DNA of 64,000 nucleotides from Spirochaetota bacterium. GTDB lineage: Bacteria > Spirochaetota > UBA4802 > UBA5550. The stretch spans positions 124,001-188,000 of the forward strand of contig JALOTL010000001.1 of the NCBI GenBank assembly GCA_025457915.1, in the 5' to 3' direction. The position numbers were made by a program, and so were the translations under genes. Shown piece by piece: positions 45,957-55,633 of the stretch. Each line of letters starts with the position of its first letter. Within the stretch, counting starts at the first letter, position 1. The notes beneath the pieces were generated by a model. It worked only from the letters and a program-made list of their open reading frames with translations. It ran no database searches and was not told the DNA's origin.

Positions 45957-47827
45957 TCCTCTATGCGGAAGGAAAAGGGATATTTAATGTATTCATATTC
46001 CTTTTCCCGGTAAAATTCAAAGCTTTCATCCTCGTCTTCAAAGGCTATGGATTCCGGACCGATCCCGCTTTTAATTATTTTTTCCCTGCTCTTCCCGAAA
46101 AGGCCGGCAGCCACAAGATAAGACTTTTCCGCATCCAGAACTTTCAGCGAACTTAAATTCGTTTCCGTAATCATGTATATAGGCTTGATAAAGGCATATT
46201 CATCCGTAATATCGCTTATCGCAGGATTTTCATATACATGGTATATCCTCACGGATAAACCGTCCGGCCAGCGTCCGAAAACATTCAGTCTTCTCGTAAG
46301 ATTTTCCTTTTCGGTTTGAATTAAAATTTCGCCGATCAATTTTTCATTTATGGCTTCTTCTGTATAAAATATGATATTGAAAAGCCCGCCGTCATTAAGA
46401 TGCCGGAGCAGAGACCGCAGCCCCCTGGTTGCGGACGGGGCATGTTTAAAATATATATGAAAACTAAACACATTCGTATCAATAATATTTTCGTACCTGC
46501 GACCGTCCCATTCCGCCGGATCGTCACCGTTGAATCTAACCCCCTTGCAATAACCGCCGCTTTCAGATGATGAGAAATCCGGGAGAATATCTTCATCGTG
46601 GGAAAAACCCGTTGCGTCTTCAAAATATCTTGTTATATCGACCATTTCATTAAAAGACATGCCCCATCCACCCAGGTAATAATAAGGCGGCTTATGCTGG
46701 AATTCAATTCCTTCCGCCACGGCTCTTTCCCTGAGCGACGTTCCAGGCAGCAGCATCAGCGGATAGAGTTCGATATTCTCTCCCAATCCAAGAGCGATAA
46801 GCCTGTCTATGGTTTTAATAAAACCATCATGGGTATCTCCGGGAAGACCCGGGATTATGCCGATTTTAAGATCCAGCCCTTTTTCCTTGAGAAGCAGTAT
46901 TCCCTTAAGCTCCTCCTCCGGATCAGTGTTGCGTCCGATTTCCTTCAGGGGTCCGGCATTCATCGTCTGGAGCCCGACCTCCATGCTTCTGAATCCTGCA
47001 TCAAACAACAAACCGGCGGTGGATGCATCAATTCCCGCGGCCCTCATCTCGGAATGAAGCGCAACGCCTTTATTCACCCCGGCAAGCGTCTTGAGCCTGT
47101 CCGTAAATCCGCTTGTGCAGTTGAAAGCAGGGGAAAGTATGTATATCTCTTTTACGCCCTCCAATGTGACGGCATCAGTGAGAACCTTGAAGGGCATCTC
47201 CCTGATTATTTTATAATTTTTTGAATAAAGGCAATATGCGCACCTGTATGGACATCCCCTGGCCAGTTCTATAAAAACCGAACCGTCGAGCATCGGACTC
47301 AATCTCTTTCCCGAAAGAGGATCAAAGATCCGGCCGGGGGGCACAAGTTCGTCTTCAGGCTGAACTATTATATGATTTCCCCTCAAACGCTTCGTATATC
47401 TCGCAAGGTCCAATCCGCTCAGGTACCTGCCGAAAAACCATTCACCCTCGCCTGTAACGAATGAATCTATATACCCCCTTTTTTTTTGCAGGGCTGCTGA
47501 TCCGGAGTTTATTTCAGGCCCCCCGAATATGATTTTAATCTCACTGTTTAATGATTTTATTTTCTCGGCTATTTCAAGGCTTCTCTCAATGTTCCAGAGA
47601 TAGGAAGTAAATGCAATAATATCCGGCCGGACATTTTCCAAATATTTCAGAATTACAGAATCAGACGCGAAGGATGATAGAATAAACGGAAGGGATTCAT
47701 ATTCATGTTTTTTTCCGAACCTGGCATGCAGATTGCCGCTGATTACGGCGGAGGCGTATTCGACATTTCCGGCAATATACCCGCATGAATGAACAGTCAG
47801 GGGGAGCTGTATAAAAAGAATTTTCAT
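45941..47827 (-). CDS. B12-binding-like radical SAM protein
   Basis: 628 residues. A cobalamin-binding-like Rossmann domain (about 1-140; IIAFTSYLWNIERSLEIA, IIFGGPEIN) precedes a radical SAM barrel with the 4Fe-4S site CPYRCAYC (about residue 190) and an ELP3-like region (GLQTMNAG, GIIPGLPGDT, LMLLPGTSL). About 230 extra C-terminal residues are unassigned. The D-x-H-x-x-G base-off motif of B12 proteins is not evident, so cobalamin binding is unsure. Similar proteins methylate or rearrange diverse substrates; none can be named. Confidence 0.85.
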   Translation of the reverse strand: MKILFIQLPLTVHSCGYIAGNVEYASAVISGNLHARFGKKHEYESLPFILSSFASDSVILKYLENVRPDIIAFTSYLWNIERSLEIAEKIKSLNSEIKIIFGGPEINSGSAALQKKRGYIDSFVTGEGEWFFGRYLSGLDLARYTKRLRGNHIIVQPEDELVPPGRIFDPLSGKRLSPMLDGSVFIELARGCPYRCAYCLYSKNYKIIREMPFKVLTDAVTLEGVKEIYILSPAFNCTSGFTDRLKTLAGVNKGVALHSEMRAAGIDASTAGLLFDAGFRSMEVGLQTMNAGPLKEIGRNTDPEEELKGILLLKEKGLDLKIGIIPGLPGDTHDGFIKTIDRLIALGLGENIELYPLMLLPGTSLRERAVAEGIEFQHKPPYYYLGGWGMSFNEMVDITRYFEDATGFSHDEDILPDFSSSESGGYCKGVRFNGDDPAEWDGRRYENIIDTNVFSFHIYFKHAPSATRGLRSLLRHLNDGGLFNIIFYTEEAINEKLIGEILIQTEKENLTRRLNVFGRWPDGLSVRIYHVYENPAISDITDEYAFIKPIYMITETNLSSLKVLDAEKSYLVAAGLFGKSREKIIKSGIGPESIAFEDEDESFEFYREKEYEYIKYPFSFRIEDYRPI

Positions 47828-48098
47828 TTACAAATACTGAATTATGACAAGAAGTAAAAAGATGTATTCATGGAAAGTATTAATTTATTCCTTGCATAAA
47901 ATTCAATTATATTACAATTTTATTTTTAATTAATACAATAAAATCAGGATATGCCGGATAATTATTGCATAAACCTCTGCTTTTTAACCATTACGTCCGC
48001 AAGGACGCTTCATGGGCAGATCCTGATAAAATATTATGATTTGCATGTTTTCAAAAATATTTTTCATGAATAAAAATAATAAAAATATATAAATTCCT

Positions 48099-49250
48099 AT
48101 GAACTCCGATTTATTCAACACGACCTGGAACATCCTGGCTATAGACGACAGCAAGCTCAACAGGGCCATAATTAAAAAAGTCCTCTCGCAGTTGAACATG
48201 AATGTCGACGAAGCCAGGGACGGTCTTGAGGGCCTTTCCGCATTAAAAAAAAACAAATACGACCTCGTACTTGTTGACATCATAATGCCGAACCTGGACG
48301 GGTTTGGTTTCCTCGCCAAGTTCAAGGAAGTTGTAAATGAAAACAACTTCATACCTGTTATTTTAATGACCGGCTCGGATGATCTTAATTCAAAAATCAA
48401 GGGCCTTCAAATCGGGGCGGATGATTTTCTACTTAAACCTCTCAATGAAAAAGAGCTGGTGGCGAGGGTTCTATCCCTTCTCAGGTTAAAAAGTGCAAAC
48501 TCCGAGCTCTATGAAAAAAATGAACTGATAAAAAAAGAACTCGAGGTCGCCAAGAGGGTTCAGGAGTTCATCATCCCGAAAGAATTTTCAGCTATAAAAT
48601 ATCCGACCGTTTGCGGAAGGTATCTGCCTATCGAAGATATAGGTGGGGATTATTTCGACTGCTATATTCTTCCCAATGAAAAAATAGGTTTTCTCATCGC
48701 GGATGTTACCGGCCATGGAATCCCTGCGGCCCTTGTGATGGCCATGTCAAAAATGCTCTTCAGCATTTATTCCACCAGAAGCAGTTCATCAAGGGAGCTG
48801 CTGGCCACAGTAAACAACAAAATGAAAGGCCTTCTTCTCGACACGCAGTATATAACTTCCTTTTATGCGATATACGATCATAAGACAAGGGAGCTTCAAT
48901 ACTCCAATGCAGGGCACACAAGGGGACTTTACCTGAAAAGCTCGATGAACAAAGTCCTCGCGCTGGACACTAAAGGATTTTTTATAGGAATATCCGACAG
49001 CCAGTTCTATGAAAATAAGACCGTAAAAGTCGAAAAAGGCGACCGGTTTCTTCTCTATACCGATGGAATCACAGAGCTGAAAAATCATGCGAATGACGAA
49101 TTCGGTGAAAAGCGACTGGCGAGGTTCATGATCGACCATATGGATACAGACGGCGAACAATTCTGTGATTTGCTCCTTAAGGAACTGAAATCGTTCACTT
49201 CGCTGGAAGACAGAAAAGACGACCTTGCCTTTCTTTACATCGAATTTTAA
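48099..49250 (+). CDS. Response regulator with PP2C (RsbU/SpoIIE-type) phosphatase output
   Basis: 383 residues. A receiver (ILAIDDSKLNRAII; phospho-Asp in LVLVDIIMPNLDGF; LLKPLN) is followed by a coiled linker and a PP2C domain (GGDYFDCY, IADVTGHGIPAAL, NAGHTRGLYL, LLYTDGITEL, DRKDDLAFLYI) with all metal-binding Asp residues. It probably dephosphorylates a STAS antagonist upon phosphorylation. It is coupled to the next gene by a two-base gap. The leader has a small hairpin with a GCAA loop at 47994-48007. Confidence 0.95.
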   Translation: MNSDLFNTTWNILAIDDSKLNRAIIKKVLSQLNMNVDEARDGLEGLSALKKNKYDLVLVDIIMPNLDGFGFLAKFKEVVNENNFIPVILMTGSDDLNSKIKGLQIGADDFLLKPLNEKELVARVLSLLRLKSANSELYEKNELIKKELEVAKRVQEFIIPKEFSAIKYPTVCGRYLPIEDIGGDYFDCYILPNEKIGFLIADVTGHGIPAALVMAMSKMLFSIYSTRSSSSRELLATVNNKMKGLLLDTQYITSFYAIYDHKTRELQYSNAGHTRGLYLKSSMNKVLALDTKGFFIGISDSQFYENKTVKVEKGDRFLLYTDGITELKNHANDEFGEKRLARFMIDHMDTDGEQFCDLLLKELKSFTSLEDRKDDLAFLYIEF

Positions 49251-49252
49251 AA

Positions 49253-50686
49253 ATGATTTTCAATCTTTCATCCAGATTGCTCTTCAGCATAATTTCATTC
49301 AATTCCGATGAAAAATTAAACCGGTTTTTTAAAACGCAAAACATCGCAATATCCCCTCTTGTTTTTTCCGAACCAGCTCCCGCCAGCATATATCAGATTA
49401 CCCTGAAAAGCGCATTGAAAAGAATCCAGCTATATATAGCGCTTGAATATCACGACCTGCAAAAATCCCCTCTCTTAAACGATCTGGCCTCTGCAATTAC
49501 ATCCAATCTCCCCGGGATTTTAAACATTATTTTGAAAAAAAAACTGACCGCCGAGTTTTCATCAATTAGTACGGCAGACTTCAAGCGATGCGGGACGATT
49601 TTTATAAACACCGGGGACCGCAATGATCCCATCTCCTTGATGATCATTCTCTCAAACGATTTCCTGAGGTTTTTTTCAAACCAAATCAATTCAGACACCG
49701 AACCCGAAAAAATTGATGAACTGATATTGAAATATTTCATGGATCCATCATGGATGATGCCGGAACTTGATTCTCTTCTTTCAACACTCGACCGGATCGA
49801 ACTGTCGTTTTTAGTCAACAACCTGTTGAAGGAAAACCTGCTGTCAACATATCAAATGCATTTGATCCTTCTTGCCTATCCGGAGCATTCCCTTAAAATA
49901 AAAAAATCATTATCTGAAAACAACATCAGGGACATCATAAATTTTAAAAAAAACTCGGCGTCGATGAAAATAACATCCAGGGACGTGGAGGAAGGAATTT
50001 ATTCTGTCGAGGAATCAATATATCATCTGTGCAGAATTGCGGATTTTTCTTATTCCTCGCTTCTGAAAAAAATCCAGGTGGCAGTAGATCAATCGCGAAA
50101 TGCAGTGCTGCTTTTTTCAAGGGGCTTCGATAGCTGGCTGGATGAAATGATAAACTGGAACCTGCTGTATAACGTGCTTTCCGTTACAGAAGAAAAAGCG
50201 ATCTCGGACTTAATATCCCTGGACGGGAGGTACGAGTGCATCTTCCGGAAATATATATCAGAAAAAAAAATCAACGGCATCCTGTCTCTGAAAAAAAATA
50301 AACCCGGCGATTCATACCTGAATTCACAGGTTGAATTAATTCATAATTACAGGAAAATCAGGGCCGGAAGGGTCAATGTTAATGAAAAAAGCTTTGATTG
50401 CCTGGTATCGAGGATTAAAAACGGCTCCGATATTAAATATCTTCTCCTTGAAACGGGATGGTTTATCCTTTCAACAGCAATGAAAGGAGCCACCTTAAAA
50501 ACAAATCAGCGTATAATAAATAATATACCCCGCCGGGCCGGATATTTAATCGAGGATGTGCTTAAAGGAACCGTTAATCCGAACATTATCCATGACGAGA
50601 TCCAGATAGGAAAGGCAAAGAGGGCCTGTATGAAGAATATAATAGCACTTTATAAAGACGGGATAATCGAACTTGAAAATATGTGA
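49253..50686 (+). CDS. Unrecognised 477-residue protein coupled to the PP2C regulator
   Basis: A mostly helical, probably cytoplasmic protein with no signal peptide, membrane helix, or metal or nucleotide motif that I can see. Basic patches occur throughout and the C-terminal end (IGKAKRACMKNIIALYKDG) is helical. It starts two bases after the PP2C gene, so translation is almost certainly coupled, pointing to a common pathway as scaffold, target or regulator of the phosphatase. I do not recognise its family. Codon composition matches its neighbours. Confidence 0.7.
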   Translation: MIFNLSSRLLFSIISFNSDEKLNRFFKTQNIAISPLVFSEPAPASIYQITLKSALKRIQLYIALEYHDLQKSPLLNDLASAITSNLPGILNIILKKKLTAEFSSISTADFKRCGTIFINTGDRNDPISLMIILSNDFLRFFSNQINSDTEPEKIDELILKYFMDPSWMMPELDSLLSTLDRIELSFLVNNLLKENLLSTYQMHLILLAYPEHSLKIKKSLSENNIRDIINFKKNSASMKITSRDVEEGIYSVEESIYHLCRIADFSYSSLLKKIQVAVDQSRNAVLLFSRGFDSWLDEMINWNLLYNVLSVTEEKAISDLISLDGRYECIFRKYISEKKINGILSLKKNKPGDSYLNSQVELIHNYRKIRAGRVNVNEKSFDCLVSRIKNGSDIKYLLLETGWFILSTAMKGATLKTNQRIINNIPRRAGYLIEDVLKGTVNPNIIHDEIQIGKAKRACMKNIIALYKDGIIELENM

Positions 50687-50696
50687 TGCGATTCCG

Positions 50697-51032
50697 TCAA
50701 TCACTGCTTATGGTGAGTTTAATGCGGTTCCTGTTGAATATTGAATACCAGGGATAAACGTCCCTGATAATTTTCAGCTTGATGGGCTTGTTTAAAAGCT
50801 TGGCGGTCTTTTTATCTATCTCGATCTCCATATCGCTTGTGGTCAATTCGACTTTCTGTACGGTCGGCGGTATTTTATAATCAGACACAATAAGGCCGAT
50901 CCCGATAACCATTATGCACACCAGTACAATGATGGTTTTAGGACGTGGAGGCGAACCGAGTTTCGTATCAAGTATAATGAAACCCGCAAGGGATATGGCT
51001 GCCACAAGAAGTACTATACCGATTAAACCCAT
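50697..51032 (-). CDS. Small two-helix membrane protein
   Basis: 111 residues with hydrophobic helices at about 3-22 and 34-50 and a C-terminal soluble part rich in strands and Lys (VELTTSDMEIEIDKK). No family recognised. It lies downstream of the PC4-like gene on the same strand, 87 bases away, and converges with the unknown gene at 49253. Confidence 0.6.
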   Translation of the reverse strand: MGLIGIVLLVAAISLAGFIILDTKLGSPPRPKTIIVLVCIMVIGIGLIVSDYKIPPTVQKVELTTSDMEIEIDKKTAKLLNKPIKLKIIRDVYPWYSIFNRNRIKLTISSD

Positions 51033-51119
51033 TAATTCCTCCGAAAAAAATGAACCCGACCCTTACTCAAAAAAATAAATCATAACCCGGAAATGTCAAG
51101 ACAATAAACTATATAGTAA

Positions 51120-51380
51120 TCAGGGCTGGCCCGGTGCCGATCCGGCCTCCTTGTCTGACAGATAATTCGCCAGCTTGTCTATCCCATCCTTCAGCTCGGC
51201 AAATTCAGCAATATTAAGGGTTACGCCCTTCTGGGTCGGCTTGTACTCTACATCGCCTCCCGGGAGGATAGACTGAAACCATACCCTTATGTTTATTAAT
51301 TCCCTGCCCTTGAATTCCGAAACCTCAATCCTTATGATTTCATTGTTGTTCTTCTTAATATCCTTGATCAACACCGACAT
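51120..51380 (-). CDS. PC4/p15-like single-strand DNA-binding protein
   Basis: 86 residues. ELINIRVWFQSILPGGDVEYKPTQKG, here read in two parts (INIRVWFQ and YKPTQKGVTLN), matches the bacterial form of the transcriptional coactivator PC4 domain: a four-strand sheet and helix that dimerises and binds single-stranded DNA. The C-terminus is disordered. It follows the SGNH hydrolase gene by 17 bases. A role in transcription or repair is inferred from the family. Confidence 0.85.
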   Translation of the reverse strand: MSVLIKDIKKNNNEIIRIEVSEFKGRELINIRVWFQSILPGGDVEYKPTQKGVTLNIAEFAELKDGIDKLANYLSDKEAGSAPGQP

Positions 51381-51397
51381 GTTTTCACCTCTGGATC

Positions 51398-51958
51398 CTA
51401 TTTTAAAAATTTTTCAATCCTGTTGATAAATGCCTCTGCAAATATTTTATGGCCCTTTTCATTCGGATACCTGTCGTCCTCCTGCAGGTAGTCCGCAAGT
51501 TTTTCGTTTCTATCATAAAGATATCCCATCCAGTAGGTATGCGAAGGAATGAGTTCGCAATCAAGATCCACCGACACCTCTCTTATGGTCCTGTAGTAAA
51601 TGTTCATCATCTCGCAATCATATTGGTTCTCGAACGGATGCGAGGTCAACAAAATTATCCTTGATTCGAAAAGATTTCTCGCGAGCCTGACCATCTGCAC
51701 GAGGTTTTCTTTGAATTCCGACCTGTAAACCGGCCTGTACGCATCGTCCACTCCGAAATGAATCGCAAGTATATCCGGATGGAAAGGCGTGATGTCGTCA
51801 TCAAAAGACCATATGCCGTCAAACGAGGTTTCCCTGTGTCTTGAGCGGTTGATTACCTCTATGCCAGAAGGCCTGAAATAATCCGCCAGAATGTCGACAT
51901 AGGATGATTTCACGCCGTACCCTGCCGGTATGCTGCCGCCCCTTACAACGAGTTTCAT
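51398..51958 (-). CDS. SGNH/GDSL-type hydrolase
   Basis: 186 residues. Block I is GGSIPAGYG (nucleophile Ser), block III is HFGVDDA, where Asp replaces the usual Asn of G-x-N-D, and block V is DDRYPNEKGHKIFA with the Asp/His pair. No signal peptide, so it is probably cytoplasmic. Esterase or deacetylase activity is likely from the family; the substrate is unknown. First gene before the PC4-like one. Confidence 0.85.
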   Translation of the reverse strand: MKLVVRGGSIPAGYGVKSSYVDILADYFRPSGIEVINRSRHRETSFDGIWSFDDDITPFHPDILAIHFGVDDAYRPVYRSEFKENLVQMVRLARNLFESRIILLTSHPFENQYDCEMMNIYYRTIREVSVDLDCELIPSHTYWMGYLYDRNEKLADYLQEDDRYPNEKGHKIFAEAFINRIEKFLK

Positions 51959-52024
51959 ATATGGTTACCGGTTTTGATGAATATCATTTTTAAAACCGGA
52001 AGCTGAAAATTAATCCATAAAAAA

Positions 52025-53032
52025 TCATTCAGAATAGCCAAGGGTGATGAAATAATTTATTTTATCATAAAAAAATATTATCCGGTTGTTAATCTCAAGG
52101 GTGGAATATATCTCGAGCGGCGATGTAAATATTCTACCCTCTACGAGATGCAGCCATAAAGATTTTCTGCTCAGGGCCATAACTGTTATTATATCCGGTA
52201 ATGGAAGACCGGACTCCCTGAATTCCTTTCCGGTTGTCACAAACTCCTCGATGCCCAGGGTATCGCTTTTCCTGTTCAGCCAGTATTGTATGCTCCGCAG
52301 AACTTTTTTGTTCGCGTCTAAAATTATATCCATTTTTGACTTCAGGCCGGGTACCGCGCTGGATATCTCGGCGCACAGCTTGCCGTTGATGCTTTCAATA
52401 TCCGAATCGATAAGCTTGACGAGGACATCTGAAAGAAACGTCCTCTTCCCCTTGGCCCGGAGTGATATTTCATCAAGGGATTTTATTTCCGGGAAAAGCC
52501 TCCTGAATGAATCATACATGGACCAGATGTCCTTATTTAGATCAATATATATCCTGATGGCTTTTTCGTTGGATGTCCATGCGAGCTGCGGTATTTCAAG
52601 GATTGGAAAAAAATCCGCTTCAACGGCATCGTCCCCGGGACGCACTGCACCGCCGATCATCTTCACCTCATAAGTCACGATGGCGAGGCTCCCGTAAAAA
52701 TAATTATCGACGGTATCCACATCAATAATTCTTAATACCTCGCCCTTTACGCCGGCCTCCTCTTCGAGCTCACGCAACGCGGCATCCTTTACCTCTTCAT
52801 CGGCCTCGGCAAATCCTATCGGAAGGCACCACATGTCCTTGTAAGGGTCCTTTTTCCTCTTAACAAGAAGAATTTCTCGGTTTTCATTTACCACGATGCT
52901 GCTTGCAACCGGAAGAGGATTCTCATAAAAAACCGCACGGCAGGAAGGGCAGAAATCGCGGATTTTACCGTCAATATCGCTCCTGTCAATTCTGCTTCCG
53001 CAGAAGCAGCAATACTCTTTTTTTTTCTTCAT
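52025..53032 (-). CDS. Zinc-ribbon Nudix hydrolase with RsbRD-like C-terminal domain
   Basis: 335 residues. A four-cysteine ribbon (CCFCGS, CPSC) at the N-terminus and a complete Nudix box, GFAEADEEVKDAALRELEEE followed by AGV, are as in NudC-like and related enzymes that hydrolyse nucleoside diphosphate derivatives. The C-terminal 150 residues (KRTFLSDVLVKLI, FRESGLPLPDIITVMALSRKS) resemble RsbRD-type N-terminal domains found in stressosome and PP2C proteins. The fusion is unusual and could link a metabolite to stress signalling. The RsbRD similarity is my reading. Confidence 0.82.
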   Translation of the reverse strand: MKKKKEYCCFCGSRIDRSDIDGKIRDFCPSCRAVFYENPLPVASSIVVNENREILLVKRKKDPYKDMWCLPIGFAEADEEVKDAALRELEEEAGVKGEVLRIIDVDTVDNYFYGSLAIVTYEVKMIGGAVRPGDDAVEADFFPILEIPQLAWTSNEKAIRIYIDLNKDIWSMYDSFRRLFPEIKSLDEISLRAKGKRTFLSDVLVKLIDSDIESINGKLCAEISSAVPGLKSKMDIILDANKKVLRSIQYWLNRKSDTLGIEEFVTTGKEFRESGLPLPDIITVMALSRKSLWLHLVEGRIFTSPLEIYSTLEINNRIIFFYDKINYFITLGYSE

Positions 53033-53061
53033 TATTTATTTAACCCTGTTTTTTCATGAGT

Positions 53062-53919
53062 TCATTTGTAGCACCTGAATACAGCGTCATCCTTGTTAAG
53101 CGATATCCCGTTGTTTTTTTTTGCATAATGGTAAATGCTCTGCGCCAGACACGATTCAAGGTCAACAACCCTTTTGGGGTATCTTTCCATCACTTCTTTA
53201 TAGATAAGGTGCCGTTTTTTCTCAAGATAATAAATGCAATCCTCGATGTTTTCAACAGAAAACACCATTTCATTTTGATACAATATCTTATCTACCTTTT
53301 TAAAATACGGCGCCAGCATTTTCTCGCCGTTTTCCAGTGAAAATTGTTCAAAAAGCTTATTCAATGCGATTTCGCCCGGCGGATTGATCCCGATCTTTTT
53401 CATGCACCTGGGAAGAAAATCCGTTGCCTCCGAAAGCGCGTGCCTGCTGTGGGTTACAGATACGAATATACCGCCATCCATTAGAATCCTTGAAATTTCT
53501 TTAATTGCCCAGGGGAAAAAATATAAAGAATAACTTGCTATAATAAGATTATACGCGGAACTTTCCAGACTGCTTATACAGGAAATGTCGTCATTGATGA
53601 ATTGACCCTTATAACCGGTGCTGGCAACGGAATTTATATACACATCCCTGTTGTTTTCAACTATGTCTATCCCGGTAAAACAAGCGGCAGGGGACAGTCT
53701 TTTTTTCAGCTTTTCGATAAAAAAACCATACCCGCAGCCCAGGTCCAGGATCTTGTCGACACCCCTTAAATCCAGGTCCTTAAGTGCGATATCCCTTACG
53801 TCATCTTTGTTCGTGGAATAAGTATTGATTATATGCTTTGTCACAAGGAGATCATAAACCTGCCTGTAGGTTCTTACGACGTCATCACGGGAATATAGTT
53901 TTTCTCCAATGGGTTCCAT
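53062..53919 (-). CDS. Class I SAM-dependent methyltransferase
   Basis: 285 residues. Motif I ILDLGCGYGFFIEKL lies near residue 57, followed by FTGIDIVENN and the post-motif region ASYSLYFFPWAIKEISRIL, as in small-molecule methyltransferases. The C-terminal 100 residues are helical. It lies 29 bases upstream of the Nudix gene on the same strand, so they may be co-transcribed. Substrate unknown. Confidence 0.82.
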   Translation of the reverse strand: MEPIGEKLYSRDDVVRTYRQVYDLLVTKHIINTYSTNKDDVRDIALKDLDLRGVDKILDLGCGYGFFIEKLKKRLSPAACFTGIDIVENNRDVYINSVASTGYKGQFINDDISCISSLESSAYNLIIASYSLYFFPWAIKEISRILMDGGIFVSVTHSRHALSEATDFLPRCMKKIGINPPGEIALNKLFEQFSLENGEKMLAPYFKKVDKILYQNEMVFSVENIEDCIYYLEKKRHLIYKEVMERYPKRVVDLESCLAQSIYHYAKKNNGISLNKDDAVFRCYK

Positions 53920-53995
53920 AGTAAAAAACGCTTGATTAGATGGCTTTTATAACAATATTATGTGAATACATATACAATTTAACAAGGTTGCCAAG

Positions 53996-55633
53996 ATGAA
54001 AAAAGTTTTGTTTGCTTTATTCTTCATATTTATCGCATCCGTAAATCTGTCCGCTGAAAAAATAATCGGCGTCACCGCCTTTAAAAATCTCAGCAATACC
54101 CCCAATCTTACCTGGCTTGAGATAGGAATCGCCGAATCCATATCGCTCAAACTCAGGAACGTTAAAGAATATATAGTAATAGACAGAACCAATGTTGACA
54201 AGGTGATGAAGGAAATCCAGCTCGGGCAATCAGGACTGATAGACGAAAAGACGGCAAAAAAGGCCGGGAAGGCGCTTAATGCCGATGTCCTTGTTGTCGG
54301 CAACTTCCAGTCATTCGGAAACCAGATACGCATATCGGCAAAAATCGTAGAGGTCGAGAGCCACAGGGTATTGAAGCAGGTGCAATCCACGGGATTGCTT
54401 GACAACATTTTCAATCTTGAAGACGATATAGCCCTCAAAATAATAGATGAAAGTAAAATTGAAATAAACAAGCAGATAAAAGACAGGATAAATGAAAACT
54501 ACACGAAAAACCTGACTGCTTACGAATTTTTTTCAAAAGGACAGCAGTTTTATTATCAAACCAATTATGATATGGCGATTGAGATGTTCGAAAAAGCCGT
54601 GGATATCGACAAACAATACAGCCTTGCGTATGCCGGCCTCGGAAAGGCCTATGCCAGCAAGTACTGGCACCTGAAAAATTATTCCAACGAAAGCAATGAA
54701 TCCCTGATGGAAAAATCATTCAAGTACAGCACCAGGGCGCTTGAAATTACGCCGAATCTTGACGAAGCGCACCTCTCGATCGCAAAGTATTATCAGAACG
54801 TAGACGAATCCAGGGTCAGCGGGAAATGGAAAAAATGCGAGGATGCCACAAAAAGGGTCCTTGAGATAAATCCCAACAACGGTGAAGGATATTTTCTCTT
54901 AAGCAGGATATACGGATATGATGATTCAAAGGAGGAAATATATCTCAACAAGTCGCTGAAATTCAACCCGTTTCTTGTGGATGCATACAATAATCTGGGA
55001 ATAATATATACTTCACAAAAAAAGTATATCCAGGCTGAAAAAGCCTTTCGAAAGGCCATCGAGCTTGACCCGGAATATAAAACAGCGTACATGAACATAG
55101 GCGTCATTTACGATCAGCAAAAGCAGTATGCCAGAGCTCTTGATATGTATAAAACAATCGTTGACAAATACCCGAATTACCCACTGGGTCTTGTCAATCT
55201 CGGCATAGGATACAGGCGATTGAATCAGCATGATGAAGCGATAAAATATTTCAAGAAGGCTGTGTTGGTAAAACCGGATTACGGGTTCGCATGGAGCGAG
55301 ATCGGATACTATTATCTTGGCAAAGGAGAATACCAGGAGGCCATTGATAATTATAAAACCGCATTGAAATTCGATCCCAATAATAAATATTCCCTTGCCA
55401 ACACCGGATTATGCTACGGCCGAATCGGCAAATACGACGAAGCCATCCGTTTTCTTACAACCGCTTACAATAACCACAAAGACTATGCATATCCGGCCGG
55501 CGAGCTCGGCAATATATACCGTACAAAACTCAACGACAACGCCTCGGCTCTAGAATGGTACAGAAAAGCATTAGAGCGGGATCCTAAGAATCCTGAATTC
55601 AGGCGCAAAGTTGACGAACTCTCCAGGAGATAA
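53996..55633 (+). CDS. FlgO/CsgG-like domain protein with TPR repeats
   Basis: 545 residues: signal peptide (1-20); a FlgO/CsgG-type domain (about 23-155; VTAFKNLSNTP, GIAESISLKL, KALNADVLVVGNFQS); then about ten TPR units (for example QKKYIQAEKAFRKAIELDPE, HDEAIKYFKKAVLVKPD, EYQEAIDNYKTALKFDP). The protein is exported and probably sits in the periplasm or at the outer membrane as an assembly scaffold. It is the last gene before the origin region. Function in this organism is unknown. Confidence 0.85.
   Translation: MKKVLFALFFIFIASVNLSAEKIIGVTAFKNLSNTPNLTWLEIGIAESISLKLRNVKEYIVIDRTNVDKVMKEIQLGQSGLIDEKTAKKAGKALNADVLVVGNFQSFGNQIRISAKIVEVESHRVLKQVQSTGLLDNIFNLEDDIALKIIDESKIEINKQIKDRINENYTKNLTAYEFFSKGQQFYYQTNYDMAIEMFEKAVDIDKQYSLAYAGLGKAYASKYWHLKNYSNESNESLMEKSFKYSTRALEITPNLDEAHLSIAKYYQNVDESRVSGKWKKCEDATKRVLEINPNNGEGYFLLSRIYGYDDSKEEIYLNKSLKFNPFLVDAYNNLGIIYTSQKKYIQAEKAFRKAIELDPEYKTAYMNIGVIYDQQKQYARALDMYKTIVDKYPNYPLGLVNLGIGYRRLNQHDEAIKYFKKAVLVKPDYGFAWSEIGYYYLGKGEYQEAIDNYKTALKFDPNNKYSLANTGLCYGRIGKYDEAIRFLTTAYNNHKDYAYPAGELGNIYRTKLNDNASALEWYRKALERDPKNPEFRRKVDELSRR

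Noticed and set aside
47941-48098. c-di-GMP or preQ1 riboswitch upstream of the receiver-PP2C gene
   Set aside because: The conserved core sequences of those classes are absent; only one small hairpin is visible.
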